This document shows, in pieces, positions 25,546 through 34,529 of a stretch of DNA of 64,000 bases. Each line of letters starts with the position of its first letter. Positions within the stretch are counted from its first letter, which is position 1. The stretch lies in NCBI GenBank assembly GCA_947494145.1, contig CANLTZ010000003.1, forward strand, positions 392,980 through 456,979. The letters run 5' to 3'. Position numbers and translations under genes: made by a program. The notes below the pieces were generated by a model that saw only the letters and a program-made list of their open reading frames with translations, ran no database searches and was not told the DNA's origin. The stretch is from an uncultured Jannaschia sp. (GTDB lineage: Bacteria; Pseudomonadota; Alphaproteobacteria; Rhodobacterales; Rhodobacteraceae).

Positions 25546-26853
25546 TCAACGGAACAGAAGACGGTCTTCCAGGGCGCGCAGGTTCTCTTCGTAGGCGGCC
25601 AGCGCCTCTTCGCCGGGGATGCCCAGCGCCTCGGCCTCGGCAAGCCAGATCGCGACCGCTTCGTTCTTGTGGTCTTCCAGATCGGCCAACAACGCCTCGT
25701 CCGCCTTCTTGAACTTGAGGCCGTTGGCCAGCATGTCCGCACGGAACCCGTTGTCGAACGCATCCCATGAGGCGGAGCGTGATGCGAGCCGCTCGCCCGA
25801 TACCGACATGATGGCCGCCTGATCTTCCGGTGAGATTTCGGCCCAGGCCTCATCGGACAAGATGACCGTATATGTGGGCGTGTAGACCCCGTAATCGACC
25901 TCGGTCACCATGACGTCGTTCGTCCAGATCCCCAGGGCCCGGGCCGCACCATGGGCCAGAAAGAAGGTTGGCGGCGCGGTGTTCTGAGCCTCATATTCGA
26001 CCATCCAGTTCGCCACATTCTCCCGCAGGACAGCGGGGCCGCGGACATCGAGGTCTTGGAAATAGGGGACGGGATAAACGTTCTTGTCGATGATGTCCTC
26101 ATCGGCGCGCACGGGCTCCGCTTCCTCGCGCCAGATATGGGCGGCGGGTGCGGCCACGAAGCCCAGAATGTGGGCTTCGTCGAAATAGGGTGTCTCCGAC
26201 AGATACTCATCATGGAGACGCCAAAGCGACACGGCCGTCTGCTCAGCCGAGCCGCCCAGAAGCGGCTGCATCGGCAGCTTCAAAAGCGGATGCGATACGC
26301 GCAGGCGGTCATTGAGCACATAGGCCGCGTCCACGTCGCCCGACATCACGAGGTCATATTGTGCATCCGGGTCGCGATTGACGACCTCCGGATCGACGAA
26401 CTGGACCCGTCCGTCGGTCACCTCAGCGATGTCTTCGAGAAAGTTGTCGATGATCCCGGTATTGATGATGAAACCGGGCGCGGATGCCTTGTTGAAGGTC
26501 AGGATCAACGGGGCGTCGTCTGCGACGATGGCGTCGGCTTCAACGCTAACCGGCTTGGCCACTGGCGCTGGCTGTGCGGCGGCGCTTGTCGTTCCGAGGC
26601 AGGGGATTTCCAGTACTTGACCGACCCAGATCATGTTCGGATCTGATCCAATCTCGGCGCTGTTATGACGAAAAAGCGCGTTGAAATCGGTTGTGCCGTA
26701 AGCGCGCGCGCTGATCCGGCTCAGCGAGTCGCCCGCGACGACCGTGTAGGGTTGCCCACAGGTCAGCGCCTGGGCAGACGCCGACGCCAACGGCAAGGTC
26801 GCGCCAACAGACAAAAGGCTAAGGGTAAACAGGCTTTTGGAAACAGGTCTCAT
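25546..26853 (-). CDS. LysM domain fused to a TRAP-type (DctP-like) solute-binding domain
   Basis: 435 residues. A Sec signal (MRPVSKSLFTLSLLSVGATL, cleavage near ASA) precedes a LysM domain at about 34-80, recognisable by YTVVAGDSLSRISARAYG and IWVGQVLEIPC. A DctP/TRAP-like solute-binding domain fills the rest, seen in AYVLNDRLRVSHPLLKLP, then SVSLWRLHDEYLSETP and WTNDVMVTEVDYG. LysM binds peptidoglycan, so this would be a wall-tethered binding protein. No TRAP membrane subunits (DctQ/DctM) are adjacent, so it may sense or scavenge rather than import. Confidence 0.75.
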   Translation of the reverse strand: MRPVSKSLFTLSLLSVGATLPLASASAQALTCGQPYTVVAGDSLSRISARAYGTTDFNALFRHNSAEIGSDPNMIWVGQVLEIPCLGTTSAAAQPAPVAKPVSVEADAIVADDAPLILTFNKASAPGFIINTGIIDNFLEDIAEVTDGRVQFVDPEVVNRDPDAQYDLVMSGDVDAAYVLNDRLRVSHPLLKLPMQPLLGGSAEQTAVSLWRLHDEYLSETPYFDEAHILGFVAAPAAHIWREEAEPVRADEDIIDKNVYPVPYFQDLDVRGPAVLRENVANWMVEYEAQNTAPPTFFLAHGAARALGIWTNDVMVTEVDYGVYTPTYTVILSDEAWAEISPEDQAAIMSVSGERLASRSASWDAFDNGFRADMLANGLKFKKADEALLADLEDHKNEAVAIWLAEAEALGIPGEEALAAYEENLRALEDRLLFR

Positions 26854-27217
26854 GGCAAATCACTTCTAAAAAATCGATCGATATGAACCGAAGTGGGCCA
26901 AACCAATATGGTGAAGTTACATCGGCAATTTGTCAGAAATGCAGCCCGCCTGATTTTTAGGCGACTTTGCTCGAAACGCGGGCGCGATAGGGCGCGAAGC
27001 TGAGCCTGAAACTAGCTAAGTCTGACCGCTGTAATTATTACAAAACAATACTTTGAATATGGGCGCCGCAGGCCGACTCAAACACTAAGCCTTAAGGCCA
27101 AATTTTAGGCGATTTTTTGATCAACGCCTTGGATGGCCCTGCCTAACCCTTGCGAGACGCACATCAAACCCTAAGGTTAGAGGCCGCTGCCGCATCCCCG
27201 TTGCAAGGACGATCCCC
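26854..27217. other. A/T-richer divergent intergenic region
   Basis: This 364-base gap is clearly A/T-richer than its neighbours and lies between divergent genes (LysM fusion on minus, M20 hydrolase on plus). It therefore holds both promoters. An inverted pair CTAACC (27142-27147) and GGTTAG (27174-27179) lies near the M20 gene. No coding potential was seen. Confidence 0.5.
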
Positions 27218-28381
27218 ATGCCCGTCAAGAACCGCTTCGCCGAGCTTCTGCCTGAGATCACCGCCTGGCGCCGGGACCTCCATGAGAACCCGGAAATCCT
27301 GTTCGACACCCATCGGACCTCAAAGATCGTGGCCGAAAAGTTACGGGCCTTTGGCTGCGACGAGGTGGTGGAGGCCATCGGTCGAACCGGTGTCGTGGGT
27401 GTGATCAACGGCAAGTCCGACAGCCGGGGGAAGGTAATCGGCTTGCGCGCGGATATGGACGCCCTGCCCATCCACGAACAGACCGGGAAGGACTACGCGT
27501 CCAAGACCGACGGCGCCATGCATGCTTGCGGCCATGACGGGCACACCGCCATGTTGCTGGGGGCCGCGAAATATCTGTCGGAGACGCGCAATTTCGACGG
27601 CAAGGTCGTGGTCATCTTCCAGCCCGCCGAAGAAGGCGGCGGCGGCGGCAAGGAGATGTGCGACGACGGAATGATGGACCGATGGAACATCCAGGAAGTC
27701 TATGGGATGCACAATTGGCCCGGGCAACCGGTGGGCAGCTTCTCTATCCGGCCAGGCGCGTTTTTCGCCGCAACCGACCAATTTGACATCACGCTGGAAG
27801 GCAGAGGCGGCCACGCCGCCAAGCCCCACGAAGTCGTCGATACGACGCTGATGGCGGCCCATCTGGTCACGGCGCTGCAAAGCATCGTCAGCCGCAATGC
27901 GGATCCGGTGAAGCAGATCGTGGTTTCCGTAACGTCGTTCGAGACATCGTCGAAAGCGTTTAACGTCATCCCGCAACGTGTTCACATCAAAGGGACCGTG
28001 CGCACGATGTCCACGGATCAACGCGATCTGGCCGAGACACGGATGCGCGAGATCACCGACGGTGTCTGCGCCACATTTGGCGGCACGGCAGAGTTCGTCT
28101 ATCACCGCGGCTACCCGGTGATGGTGAACCACGATGAGCAGACCGATTTCGCCGCCGACGTTGCCCGCGCTGTGTCGGGCGCGTGTGAAGACGCGCCGTT
28201 GATCATGGGGGGCGAGGATTTCGCCTTCATGCTAGAAGAACGCCCTGGCGCCTACATCTTGGTGGGCAATGGCGACAGTGCACCGGTGCACCATCCCGAA
28301 TACGACTTCACGGATGAAGCCATCCCGGCCGGATGCTCCTGGTGGGCGGAGATTGTCGAACGCCGGATGCCGGCCGCCTAG
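27218..28381 (+). CDS. M20 family amidohydrolase (hippurate hydrolase/aminoacylase type)
   Basis: 387 residues. The M20D pattern is clear: WRRDLHENPEILFDTHRT, then LRADMDALPI, HACGHDGHTAMLLGAAKYL with zinc ligands, the catalytic QPAEEGGGGG, and a late MGGEDFAFML. These enzymes hydrolyse N-acyl or N-aroyl amino acids (hippurate, acetyl-amino acids, indole-acyl conjugates). Substrate is not determinable. It is a single gene with its own promoter region and no regulator beside it. Confidence 0.92.
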   Translation: MPVKNRFAELLPEITAWRRDLHENPEILFDTHRTSKIVAEKLRAFGCDEVVEAIGRTGVVGVINGKSDSRGKVIGLRADMDALPIHEQTGKDYASKTDGAMHACGHDGHTAMLLGAAKYLSETRNFDGKVVVIFQPAEEGGGGGKEMCDDGMMDRWNIQEVYGMHNWPGQPVGSFSIRPGAFFAATDQFDITLEGRGGHAAKPHEVVDTTLMAAHLVTALQSIVSRNADPVKQIVVSVTSFETSSKAFNVIPQRVHIKGTVRTMSTDQRDLAETRMREITDGVCATFGGTAEFVYHRGYPVMVNHDEQTDFAADVARAVSGACEDAPLIMGGEDFAFMLEERPGAYILVGNGDSAPVHHPEYDFTDEAIPAGCSWWAEIVERRMPAA

Positions 28382-28395
28382 TGGGCTAGACAAAA

Positions 28396-28460
28396 GGGGG
28401 GCCAGCCCCCCGTCCCGGCAAGCCGGGACTCCCCCCGGAGTATTTCTGCCAGGATGAAAG
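28396..28460 (+). repeat. Interspersed hairpin repeat ending GAGTATTTCTGCCAGGATG
   Basis: Two hairpins stand in tandem: GGGGGGC/GCCCCCC (28396-28411) and TCCCGGC-AA-GCCGGGA (28413-28428). They are followed by CCCCCCGGAGTATTTCTGCC and AGGATGAAAG. The tail is related to the 19-base motif at 42040-42058 and its reverse complement at 60827-60845. It may also terminate the M20 gene transcript. Confidence 0.6.
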
Positions 28461-28616
28461 GGGGCTGTTTGACGGTTTGTTAGCGGTTTTGGAGAAAGAC
28501 AGGACTGGCGGAACAGAATGAGGGACCGATGGACATGTAAGGTGAGGGGCGGGGATGTCTCTCGGCGGCAGGATTAGGTTCAAATACGTCCTTCAAACAT
28601 GGTGCAGAGATGCGGC

Positions 28617-28685
28617 TTGACGCCTCGACCCGTCGTCAAATCGGGATAACGTTGGGTCACTTGGATCGGCGGTTTACCGCCGATC
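28617..28685 (+). promoter_or_regulatory. Two inverted repeats upstream of a small secreted protein gene
   Basis: TTGACG-N11-CGTCAA (28617-28639) is followed by a perfect 9-bp hairpin, GATCGGCGG-TTTA-CCGCCGATC (28664-28685). Both lie within 120 bases of the ATG at 28736. The first could be an operator; the second could be an mRNA leader stem or another operator. No ligand-binding RNA fold was recognised. Confidence 0.4.
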
Positions 28686-28735
28686 AATCCGGTGTCATAG
28701 TGCCGGTGTCAGCTAGAAGATAGAGACAATACAGT

Positions 28736-29170
28736 ATGTTCAAGACGGTCCGCGTCGCCTTGATGGGTTTGGCGCTCTCCCTCCCTTTCGCGCAAAATGC
28801 CAATGCACAGAACATCTCGGTCGCCCCCGAAGATGGCTCTCCTGCCATGTTCACCGCCGGATGGTACGGCGGTGGCGGTGGCAACATGGTCGTGATTTGG
28901 GCGCCGTCCTTACGCGAAGACGGCACGGTCGCCGTCTGCGGAGTCTATGCCATGACCAACAACTTCATTCGCCAAGGTGTCGACCAGATGCTGCGCCGTG
29001 CAACCGTGAACGTGGATGGCCAGCGCGTGCTGCGCAATGTCCGCAAGTTCAAGCGCGCCAGCAGCGTTCAGACCATGGGTCAGACAATGGCGACCTGTAT
29101 TGAGACCGAGGCGCGCGGCCAATGGAACAAGGTCGAAATCGTCTTTGGCGAAGGTAGCTTCCGCGGCTGA
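28736..29170 (+). CDS. Small secreted protein of unknown function
   Basis: 144 residues with a Sec signal (MFKTVRVALMGLALSLPF, cleavage near ANA). The mature part contains a glycine run (WYGGGGGNMVVIWAP), a Cys in VAVCGVYAM and a second in MATCIETEAR, which may form a disulfide. The middle is basic (RVLRNVRKFKRAS). No family is recognised. It is a single gene with inverted repeats in its leader. Export to the periplasm is the only firm inference. Confidence 0.7.
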   Translation: MFKTVRVALMGLALSLPFAQNANAQNISVAPEDGSPAMFTAGWYGGGGGNMVVIWAPSLREDGTVAVCGVYAMTNNFIRQGVDQMLRRATVNVDGQRVLRNVRKFKRASSVQTMGQTMATCIETEARGQWNKVEIVFGEGSFRG

Positions 29171-29188
29171 TCGGGGCGCGGCAACCAA

Positions 29189-30760
29189 TCAAGCGTCACG
29201 CAACGCGCGACGCATGACCTTGCCGGTGGCCGTCATCGGCAGCGTATCGACAAAGCGAACCGCCCGGGGTGCCATATGGGGCGACAACCGGTCGCGGACC
29301 CAGGCGATCAGTTCCGGTTCCAGCCCCGCACTTGGCGCATCCGCCACGACGAAGGCCGTGACCGCTTCACCGCGCTGCGCGTCGGGCAAGCCCACCACGG
29401 CGCAGGTCAGCACATGGGGATGCGCCATCAGGCAGATCTCCACCTCGCTAGGCCCGATCCGATAGCCCGCCGAGTTGATCACATCGTCATCGCGGGACAC
29501 GAAGGTGATCACGCCACCCCCCTCGACCCGCCCCAGATCACCCGTGCGCAACCAGCCATCGCGCCACTTGGCCTCGGTCGCCGCGATGCGGTTCCAATAG
29601 CGCAGAAACGCCGCCGGGGAGCCTTGGACGCAGATTTCGCCCACCTCGCCGACATGGCAGGCATCGCCTGCGGCATCGCGCACCGTGACATCGACGCCAG
29701 GCACCGGGCGGCCCAGCGTTCCCGGCGTCACGTCCTGTGTGCCCGCGCAGGCCGCCATCACCAGATTGCACTCGGTCTGGCCGTAGATTTCATTGACCGG
29801 GACGCCCAGAACCTCGCGCCCCCAAGACAAGAGTGCCGGGCCCAGCGCTTCCCCGCCAGAGATCACCGCCCGCAGCGCCAAGCCTTCGGGCGGCGGGGCC
29901 TGGCGCAGCAGTTTGAGCGCTGTGGGCGGCAGGAACGCGGCGGTGACGGCTTCGGACTGCATCAGCCCCCAGGCCTCGGCCGCGTCGAATTTGGCGAAGC
30001 GCTTGGCCACCAGCGGCACCCCGAAATAGAGGCATGGCATCGCCAGATCCATCAAGCCGCCGATCCAAGCCCAATCGGCGGGTGTCCAGCCCACATCGCC
30101 CGGCTGCGGGAAACCTTCCAACGCGGCCTCTACGCAAGGGAGGTGCCCCACCAGAAACCGGTGGGCATGAAGCACACCTTTGGGCGCCCCCGTGGTGCCG
30201 GAGGTGTAGATCATCATGGCCGGGTCTTCGGCGCCGGTGCGTTTGACTGCTCCGCCTGGCCCATCCATGGCCCCCGGCGCATCCACGTCCACGCGCAGGC
30301 GAAGGTCGGGCAAGTCCAACCGCGACAGTTTCGCCAGCCCTGCCGCATCGGTAATGACCGCCGTCGCGCCCGAATCTCGCAGCCGGAATTCCAATGCCTC
30401 GGACCCAAACAAGGTAAAAAGCGGCAGCGATATCGCGCCCCGTTTCATAGCCGCGAAATGGGCCACCATGACTTCGGCCCGTTGCGGCAGCAAAATAGCC
30501 ACCCGGTCGCCAAGTGCCACGCCCGCCGAGGCCAATTTGCCCGCCAGCGCGTCCGAGGCATCGCGCAAGCGCCCATAGCTCCAGATTGTGCGGTCGCCCG
30601 ACAGATCGATGATGGCCGTGCGCTCTGGCGCGGCATCGGCCCAATCGTCGCAACAGGCCTGGGCGATGTTGAAATCCGTCGGGACGTGCCAGGCGAAACG
30701 CGCCCGCATTTCGGTCCAGGGGGCGAGGCGCGGAAGGGTGCGCCGGTCGTCCGGTGTCAC
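29189..30760 (-). CDS. AMP-dependent acyl-CoA synthetase
   Basis: 523 residues, ANL superfamily. Motifs are MIYTSGTTGAPKGVLHAHR (ATP/AMP binding), EIYGQTECNLVMA, LRTGDLG, SRDDDVINSAGYRIGPSEVE and the catalytic lysine in MTATGKVMRRALRDA. It forms an acyl-CoA from a carboxylic acid; medium-chain or aromatic acids are typical for this length, but the substrate is not readable. Its start overlaps the end of the upstream lipoprotein gene by four bases, so the two are co-translated. Confidence 0.9.
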   Translation of the reverse strand: MTPDDRRTLPRLAPWTEMRARFAWHVPTDFNIAQACCDDWADAAPERTAIIDLSGDRTIWSYGRLRDASDALAGKLASAGVALGDRVAILLPQRAEVMVAHFAAMKRGAISLPLFTLFGSEALEFRLRDSGATAVITDAAGLAKLSRLDLPDLRLRVDVDAPGAMDGPGGAVKRTGAEDPAMMIYTSGTTGAPKGVLHAHRFLVGHLPCVEAALEGFPQPGDVGWTPADWAWIGGLMDLAMPCLYFGVPLVAKRFAKFDAAEAWGLMQSEAVTAAFLPPTALKLLRQAPPPEGLALRAVISGGEALGPALLSWGREVLGVPVNEIYGQTECNLVMAACAGTQDVTPGTLGRPVPGVDVTVRDAAGDACHVGEVGEICVQGSPAAFLRYWNRIAATEAKWRDGWLRTGDLGRVEGGGVITFVSRDDDVINSAGYRIGPSEVEICLMAHPHVLTCAVVGLPDAQRGEAVTAFVVADAPSAGLEPELIAWVRDRLSPHMAPRAVRFVDTLPMTATGKVMRRALRDA

Positions 30761-31329
30761 CCCGTACTCGCGAGCGTCACTGGAAAAAGCCCCGCGGGCG
30801 GCAAGCCGAGGGCTTGCAAAGCGGGCAAAGAAATCTGCGCGCCCCCCGCCCCATCAAGCGGTCGCAAGGTGACTGCCACGGTTTCGCCGTTGGCGGCCGT
30901 GACCGTGCCGGGCGTGTTCGACGAGACAAGCCCGGTCTTCACCCAAAGGCCCAGATCGGTCGGGTCGCCCAGCGATACGGTTTCGCGCCCCAGATCGCCC
31001 CGCGTGGGCACCGCATTCGCCACCTGGCGCGCGGCATTGCCCGGCGCATTGGTCACTTGGCGCACCGCGTCGCCAGGCGCATTCGCGACTTGGCGCGCCG
31101 CGTCCCCCACGGCGCCCGTGGCCGAATTCACGGCATCTGCACCCGCATTGGCCGCATTGATCCCGGCATCGGCCACACCATCGACCGCCGCCCCGGGCGA
31201 TGGCAGCGTCACGTTCGAAGGCGGCAGGAAGACCGGATCAGGCTCCGGTATGCCGCGGCCGCCGAACAAACCCCCGCCGCCGCATCCGGCCAGAACAAGA
31301 ACAGAAGACAGCAAAGCAAGTCGGACCAT
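30757..31329 (-). CDS. Lipoprotein with alanine-rich tandem repeats
   Basis: 190 residues. A lipoprotein signal with lipobox LVLAGC (Cys 16) and a following GGGG is clear. The centre has three near-repeats of 12 residues (GDAARQVANAP, GDAVRQVTNAP, GNAARQVANAV), likely amphipathic helix. The C-terminal 70 residues look like a small folded domain (VKTGLVSSNTPGTVTAANGE). It is attached to the envelope by lipid. It overlaps the acyl-CoA synthetase start by four bases, an unexpected partnership. Function is unknown. Confidence 0.75.
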   Translation of the reverse strand: MVRLALLSSVLVLAGCGGGGLFGGRGIPEPDPVFLPPSNVTLPSPGAAVDGVADAGINAANAGADAVNSATGAVGDAARQVANAPGDAVRQVTNAPGNAARQVANAVPTRGDLGRETVSLGDPTDLGLWVKTGLVSSNTPGTVTAANGETVAVTLRPLDGAGGAQISLPALQALGLPPAGLFPVTLASTG

Positions 31330-31429
31330 GGCGAAAACCCCCGGGTTAAGTGCGCAGCCACCTTGGCGCAGCGAAACGTCGCTGTCAGCCCATCTTGTGA
31401 TCAGGCCCGGCAGATCCTAGCCTGTGAAC

Positions 31430-32443
31430 ATGACCGTGCCCCTGATCGACCCCTTCGCCCGGACAATCGACTACCTGAGGGTATCGGTGACCGACCGCTG
31501 CGACTTCCGCTGCACCTATTGCATGTCGGAACACATGACCTTTCTACCCAAGAAAGAGCTGCTCACCCTTGAGGAGCTTGAGCGCCTCTGCACCACCTTC
31601 GTGCGGCTGGGCGTCAAGAAGTTGCGCATCACCGGGGGGGAGCCTTTGGTGCGGCGCAATATCCTGAGCTTCTTCGAAGGCATGTCCCAGCATCTTGGCA
31701 ACGGTCTGGATGAGCTGACGCTCACCACCAATGGCAGCCAGTTGGACCGCTTTGCAGCACCCTTGGCCGCGGCGGGGGTGCGCCGTATCAATGTGTCGCT
31801 CGACACGCTGGATGCGGACAAATTCAAGGCCATCACCCGGTGGGGGTCGCTCGACAAGGTCAAGCGCGGCATCGCCGCCGCACAAGAGGCGGGCATGCGC
31901 GTCAAGATCAATGCGGTGGCGCTCAAGGGTTTCAACGATGTGGAGCTTTTCGACCTCGTTGGCTGGGCGAAGGCCGAAGACATGGACCTTACGTTCATCG
32001 AGGTGATGCCCATGGGGGATATGGGCGACGGCACCGACGGCACGTTGCGTCTGGACCAGTATTGGCCGCTCAAGAACCTGCGCGCGCAACTCGCGACCCG
32101 CTACACCCTGACCGAGCTTGACCACCGCACCGGGGGGCCCGCGCGCTACGTCCGGCTGGAAGAAACCGGCCAGCAGATCGGCTTCATCACGCCGCTGACG
32201 CATAATTTCTGCGAAAGCTGCAACCGGGTGCGACTGACCTGCACCGGTCAGCTTTATATGTGTCTGGGCCAGGAAGACATGGCCGACCTGCGCGCGCCGC
32301 TGCGTGCGTCCGAGGCCGACGTGCCGCTGGAAGACGCCATTCGCGCCGCCATCGCCCGCAAACCCAAGGGCCACGATTTCGACTATTCCCGCCAGAAGGT
32401 CGCGGGCCAGGTTTCCCGCCATATGAGCCACACGGGCGGCTGA
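31430..32443 (+). CDS. moaA: GTP 3',8-cyclase (molybdenum cofactor biosynthesis)
   Basis: 337 residues from the ATG; an in-frame GTG at 31424 is an alternative start. A radical-SAM enzyme, it turns GTP into the cyclic precursor used for molybdopterin. The first 4Fe-4S cluster motif is CDFRCTYC, near residues 23-30, and the second is [18 protein letters not shown]. The C-terminus ends in the double glycine (SHTGG) needed for activity. No other moa gene is adjacent. It converges on the BKACE gene with only nine bases between stop codons. Confidence 0.96.
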   Translation: MTVPLIDPFARTIDYLRVSVTDRCDFRCTYCMSEHMTFLPKKELLTLEELERLCTTFVRLGVKKLRITGGEPLVRRNILSFFEGMSQHLGNGLDELTLTTNGSQLDRFAAPLAAAGVRRINVSLDTLDADKFKAITRWGSLDKVKRGIAAAQEAGMRVKINAVALKGFNDVELFDLVGWAKAEDMDLTFIEVMPMGDMGDGTDGTLRLDQYWPLKNLRAQLATRYTLTELDHRTGGPARYVRLEETGQQIGFITPLTHNFCESCNRVRLTCTGQLYMCLGQEDMADLRAPLRASEADVPLEDAIRAAIARKPKGHDFDYSRQKVAGQVSRHMSHTGG

Positions 32444-32452
32444 CCGCCCGCT

Positions 32453-33283
32453 TCAGACAGCACGCAACCCCAGGATCGAGCGCGCCTGTTCAGGGGTCGC
32501 GACCGGACGGGCATACCGCTCCGCCACATCCACCGCCCGGCGGACCAAGGCGGCATTCGAAGGTGCCAGCGCGTCGCGGTCCAGACGCACATTGTCTTCC
32601 AACCCCGTGCGGGCATGGCCGCCCGCCGCGATTGCCCAATCGTTGACCTCGATCTGATGGCGCCCGATCCCGGCGGCACACCACGGCGCCTCCCCGAACA
32701 GGTGCCGCTTTGTGGCCAGCATCACGTCAAAGGCATGGCGGTCGGCAGGCATGGCGTTCCGCACCCCCAGCACGAACTGGCAATAGGGCCGGGCAGGCAG
32801 CCGCCCGTCCCGATGCATCGCCGCAGCCTGATAAAGATGCGACAGGTCGAAACACTCAATCTCGGGCACAACGCCGTGCGTCGCCATCTCGGCGGCCAGC
32901 CAATCCACCAGGTCGGGCGGGTTTTCGTAGACGCGGGTCGGGAAGTTGTTGGAGCCCACGCTCAGGCTGCACATGTCGGGGCAGAGCGGGATCATCCCGC
33001 CCCGTTCGCGCCCCGCGCCCGACCGTCCGCCGGTGGACAATTGAATGACCATGCCGGGGCAATGCGCCTCGATCCCTTCCTTGAGGGCTGCGAAACGCTC
33101 CGGGTCGCTGGTGGGGGTCCCATCGTCCAGGCGGACATGGCAATGGGCGATGGCTGCGCCCGCCTCAAAGGCTTCGTGGGTGGATTCGATCTGTTCCGCC
33201 ACGGTGATGGGCACGGCGGGGTTGTCGGCTTTGCGCGGCACCGAGCCGGTAATCGCAACACAGATGATGACCGGATCAGACAT
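32453..33283 (-). CDS. BKACE family beta-keto acid cleavage enzyme (DUF849)
   Basis: 276 residues from the ATG at 33283 (MSDPVIICVAITGSVPRK, the family N-terminus). BKACE enzymes condense a beta-keto acid with acetyl-CoA, giving acetoacetate and a shorter acyl-CoA. Metal-ligand segments visible are AIAHCHVRLDDGTP and the later GVVPEIECFDLSH. It overlaps the end of pcaG by eight bases, making it the fourth gene of the pcaC-pcaH-pcaG operon. This points to a beta-keto acid from protocatechuate breakdown (3-oxoadipate) as a candidate substrate; that is inference. Confidence 0.88.
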   Translation of the reverse strand: MSDPVIICVAITGSVPRKADNPAVPITVAEQIESTHEAFEAGAAIAHCHVRLDDGTPTSDPERFAALKEGIEAHCPGMVIQLSTGGRSGAGRERGGMIPLCPDMCSLSVGSNNFPTRVYENPPDLVDWLAAEMATHGVVPEIECFDLSHLYQAAAMHRDGRLPARPYCQFVLGVRNAMPADRHAFDVMLATKRHLFGEAPWCAAGIGRHQIEVNDWAIAAGGHARTGLEDNVRLDRDALAPSNAALVRRAVDVAERYARPVATPEQARSILGLRAV

Positions 33284-33809
33284 CGAGAAATGCCGTCTCA
33301 TTGGCCCCCTGCAGCCGGATATCCAGGCGCCAGACTGCCCCGTCCCGACGCGCGATCAAGGTCCGTGCCCGCGCGCCCGCCGCCCGCAGCAACGGGTCGC
33401 CTGCATTGGCGGGATCGCCTTCGAAGTAGCACCGCAGGTGCAGGGCTCGGTTCATGCCGCGCGCATAGATCATCATCGCCCCGTGGGGGGCGCCCGCCCC
33501 CGGCACAGCCCCAGGCCGGACGGTCTCGAACATGTAGCACCCTTCATCGTCGCAAGCGGCGCGGCCCAGATTGGACAGGCTCGGGTCGGACCCGGGGGGA
33601 AACCGTCCCTCCGCATCGGGTTGCCAAAGCTCGATCAGGGCATCCGTCACGGGCGCGCCATCGCCATCGATCACGCGCCCCACCAGGGTTACGGCCTCGC
33701 CCCGGGCCCCATCGCGCCGCATTCGGGAGCCGATCAAGGCGGGGCCAGCAGCATCCGTCATGCCGATATGCAGGTAGGGCCCCGCGGTCTGGGACGGCGT
33801 TTCGCGCAT
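33276..33809 (-). CDS. pcaG: Protocatechuate 3,4-dioxygenase alpha subunit
   Basis: 177 residues. With PcaH it opens the protocatechuate ring between the hydroxyls to give 3-carboxy-cis,cis-muconate. The intradiol fold segments are visible: TPSQTAGPYLHIGM at the start, VIDGDGAPVTDALIELWQPDAEGRF, and YMFETVRPGAVPG. As expected for the alpha subunit, iron ligation lies mainly in PcaH. Its start directly abuts the pcaH stop, and its end overlaps the BKACE gene. Confidence 0.95.
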   Translation of the reverse strand: MRETPSQTAGPYLHIGMTDAAGPALIGSRMRRDGARGEAVTLVGRVIDGDGAPVTDALIELWQPDAEGRFPPGSDPSLSNLGRAACDDEGCYMFETVRPGAVPGAGAPHGAMMIYARGMNRALHLRCYFEGDPANAGDPLLRAAGARARTLIARRDGAVWRLDIRLQGANETAFLDV

Positions 33810-34529
33810 CTATTGCCCCTCCGGCTGTGTCTCGAACGGGGTCTGAGCCACCCCCCGCAGGACGATATCAAAGCGCCAGGCCACCGTATCCATTGGCTCG
33901 GTCGCGTCCAGATCAAGCCTCGCGGTCAGGCGATCGCGGGCCTCGGGCCGGGGGATGGCGCACAGAATGGGGCAATGGGGGATGAAGGGGTCGCCTTCGA
34001 AGTAAAGCTGCGTCACCAGCCGCTGCGCGAAGGCCCGGCCAAAGAGAGACAGGTGAATATGCGCCGGGCGCCAATCATTGCCGCCATTGGGCCAGGGATA
34101 GGGCCCCGGCTGGATAGTGCGGAACGCATAGCGCCCCTCTGCGTCGGTTAGCACGCGCCCGCAGCCGCCGAAATTCGGGTCCAGCGGCGCAAGATAGCCA
34201 TCCTTCATATGGCGATAGCGGCCACCCGCATTCGCCTGCCAGACCTCAATCAGCGCACCCGTGACCGGACGATCGTCTTCGTCGACCACCTTGCCGTGAA
34301 CCCGTATCCGCGGACCCAGTGCGCTTTCGCCTTGCTGCGCGAAGTTCAAATGCAGGTCACCGTCCAGCGGCCCAAGATCCCCATGGCCAAAGACCGGGCC
34401 CGTCAGTTCCACCCCAGCGGACGGCAGCGTCAGCGGCGGCGCCGTCGGCGCCCGCAGGCGCGTGCTGCGATAATCGGGGGCAAGGGCGGGCGGGTGCCAG
34501 CCCGGCGCACGGGGACGAAGCAAGGTCAT
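33810..34529 (-). CDS. pcaH: Protocatechuate 3,4-dioxygenase beta subunit
   Basis: 239 residues, the iron-carrying subunit. The intradiol core is visible: IRVHGKVVDEDDRPVTGALIEVWQANAGGRYRH, then GRYAFRTIQPGPYPWPNGGNDWRPAHIHLSLFG, which holds the Tyr and His ligands of the ferric centre. The N-terminal YRSTRLRAPTAPP is typical. It overlaps pcaC by four bases and adjoins pcaG. Confidence 0.96.
   Translation of the reverse strand: MTLLRPRAPGWHPPALAPDYRSTRLRAPTAPPLTLPSAGVELTGPVFGHGDLGPLDGDLHLNFAQQGESALGPRIRVHGKVVDEDDRPVTGALIEVWQANAGGRYRHMKDGYLAPLDPNFGGCGRVLTDAEGRYAFRTIQPGPYPWPNGGNDWRPAHIHLSLFGRAFAQRLVTQLYFEGDPFIPHCPILCAIPRPEARDRLTARLDLDATEPMDTVAWRFDIVLRGVAQTPFETQPEGQ

Noticed and set aside
26854..27217. 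Riboswitch in the A/T-rich leader of the M20 gene
   Set aside because: No known aptamer core or strong multi-stem fold could be recognised; only weak short inverted repeats are present.
29276..31420. 714-codon open frame on plus
   Set aside because: It lies opposite the acyl-CoA synthetase and lipoprotein genes, which have clear motifs. Its own translation is basic low-complexity.
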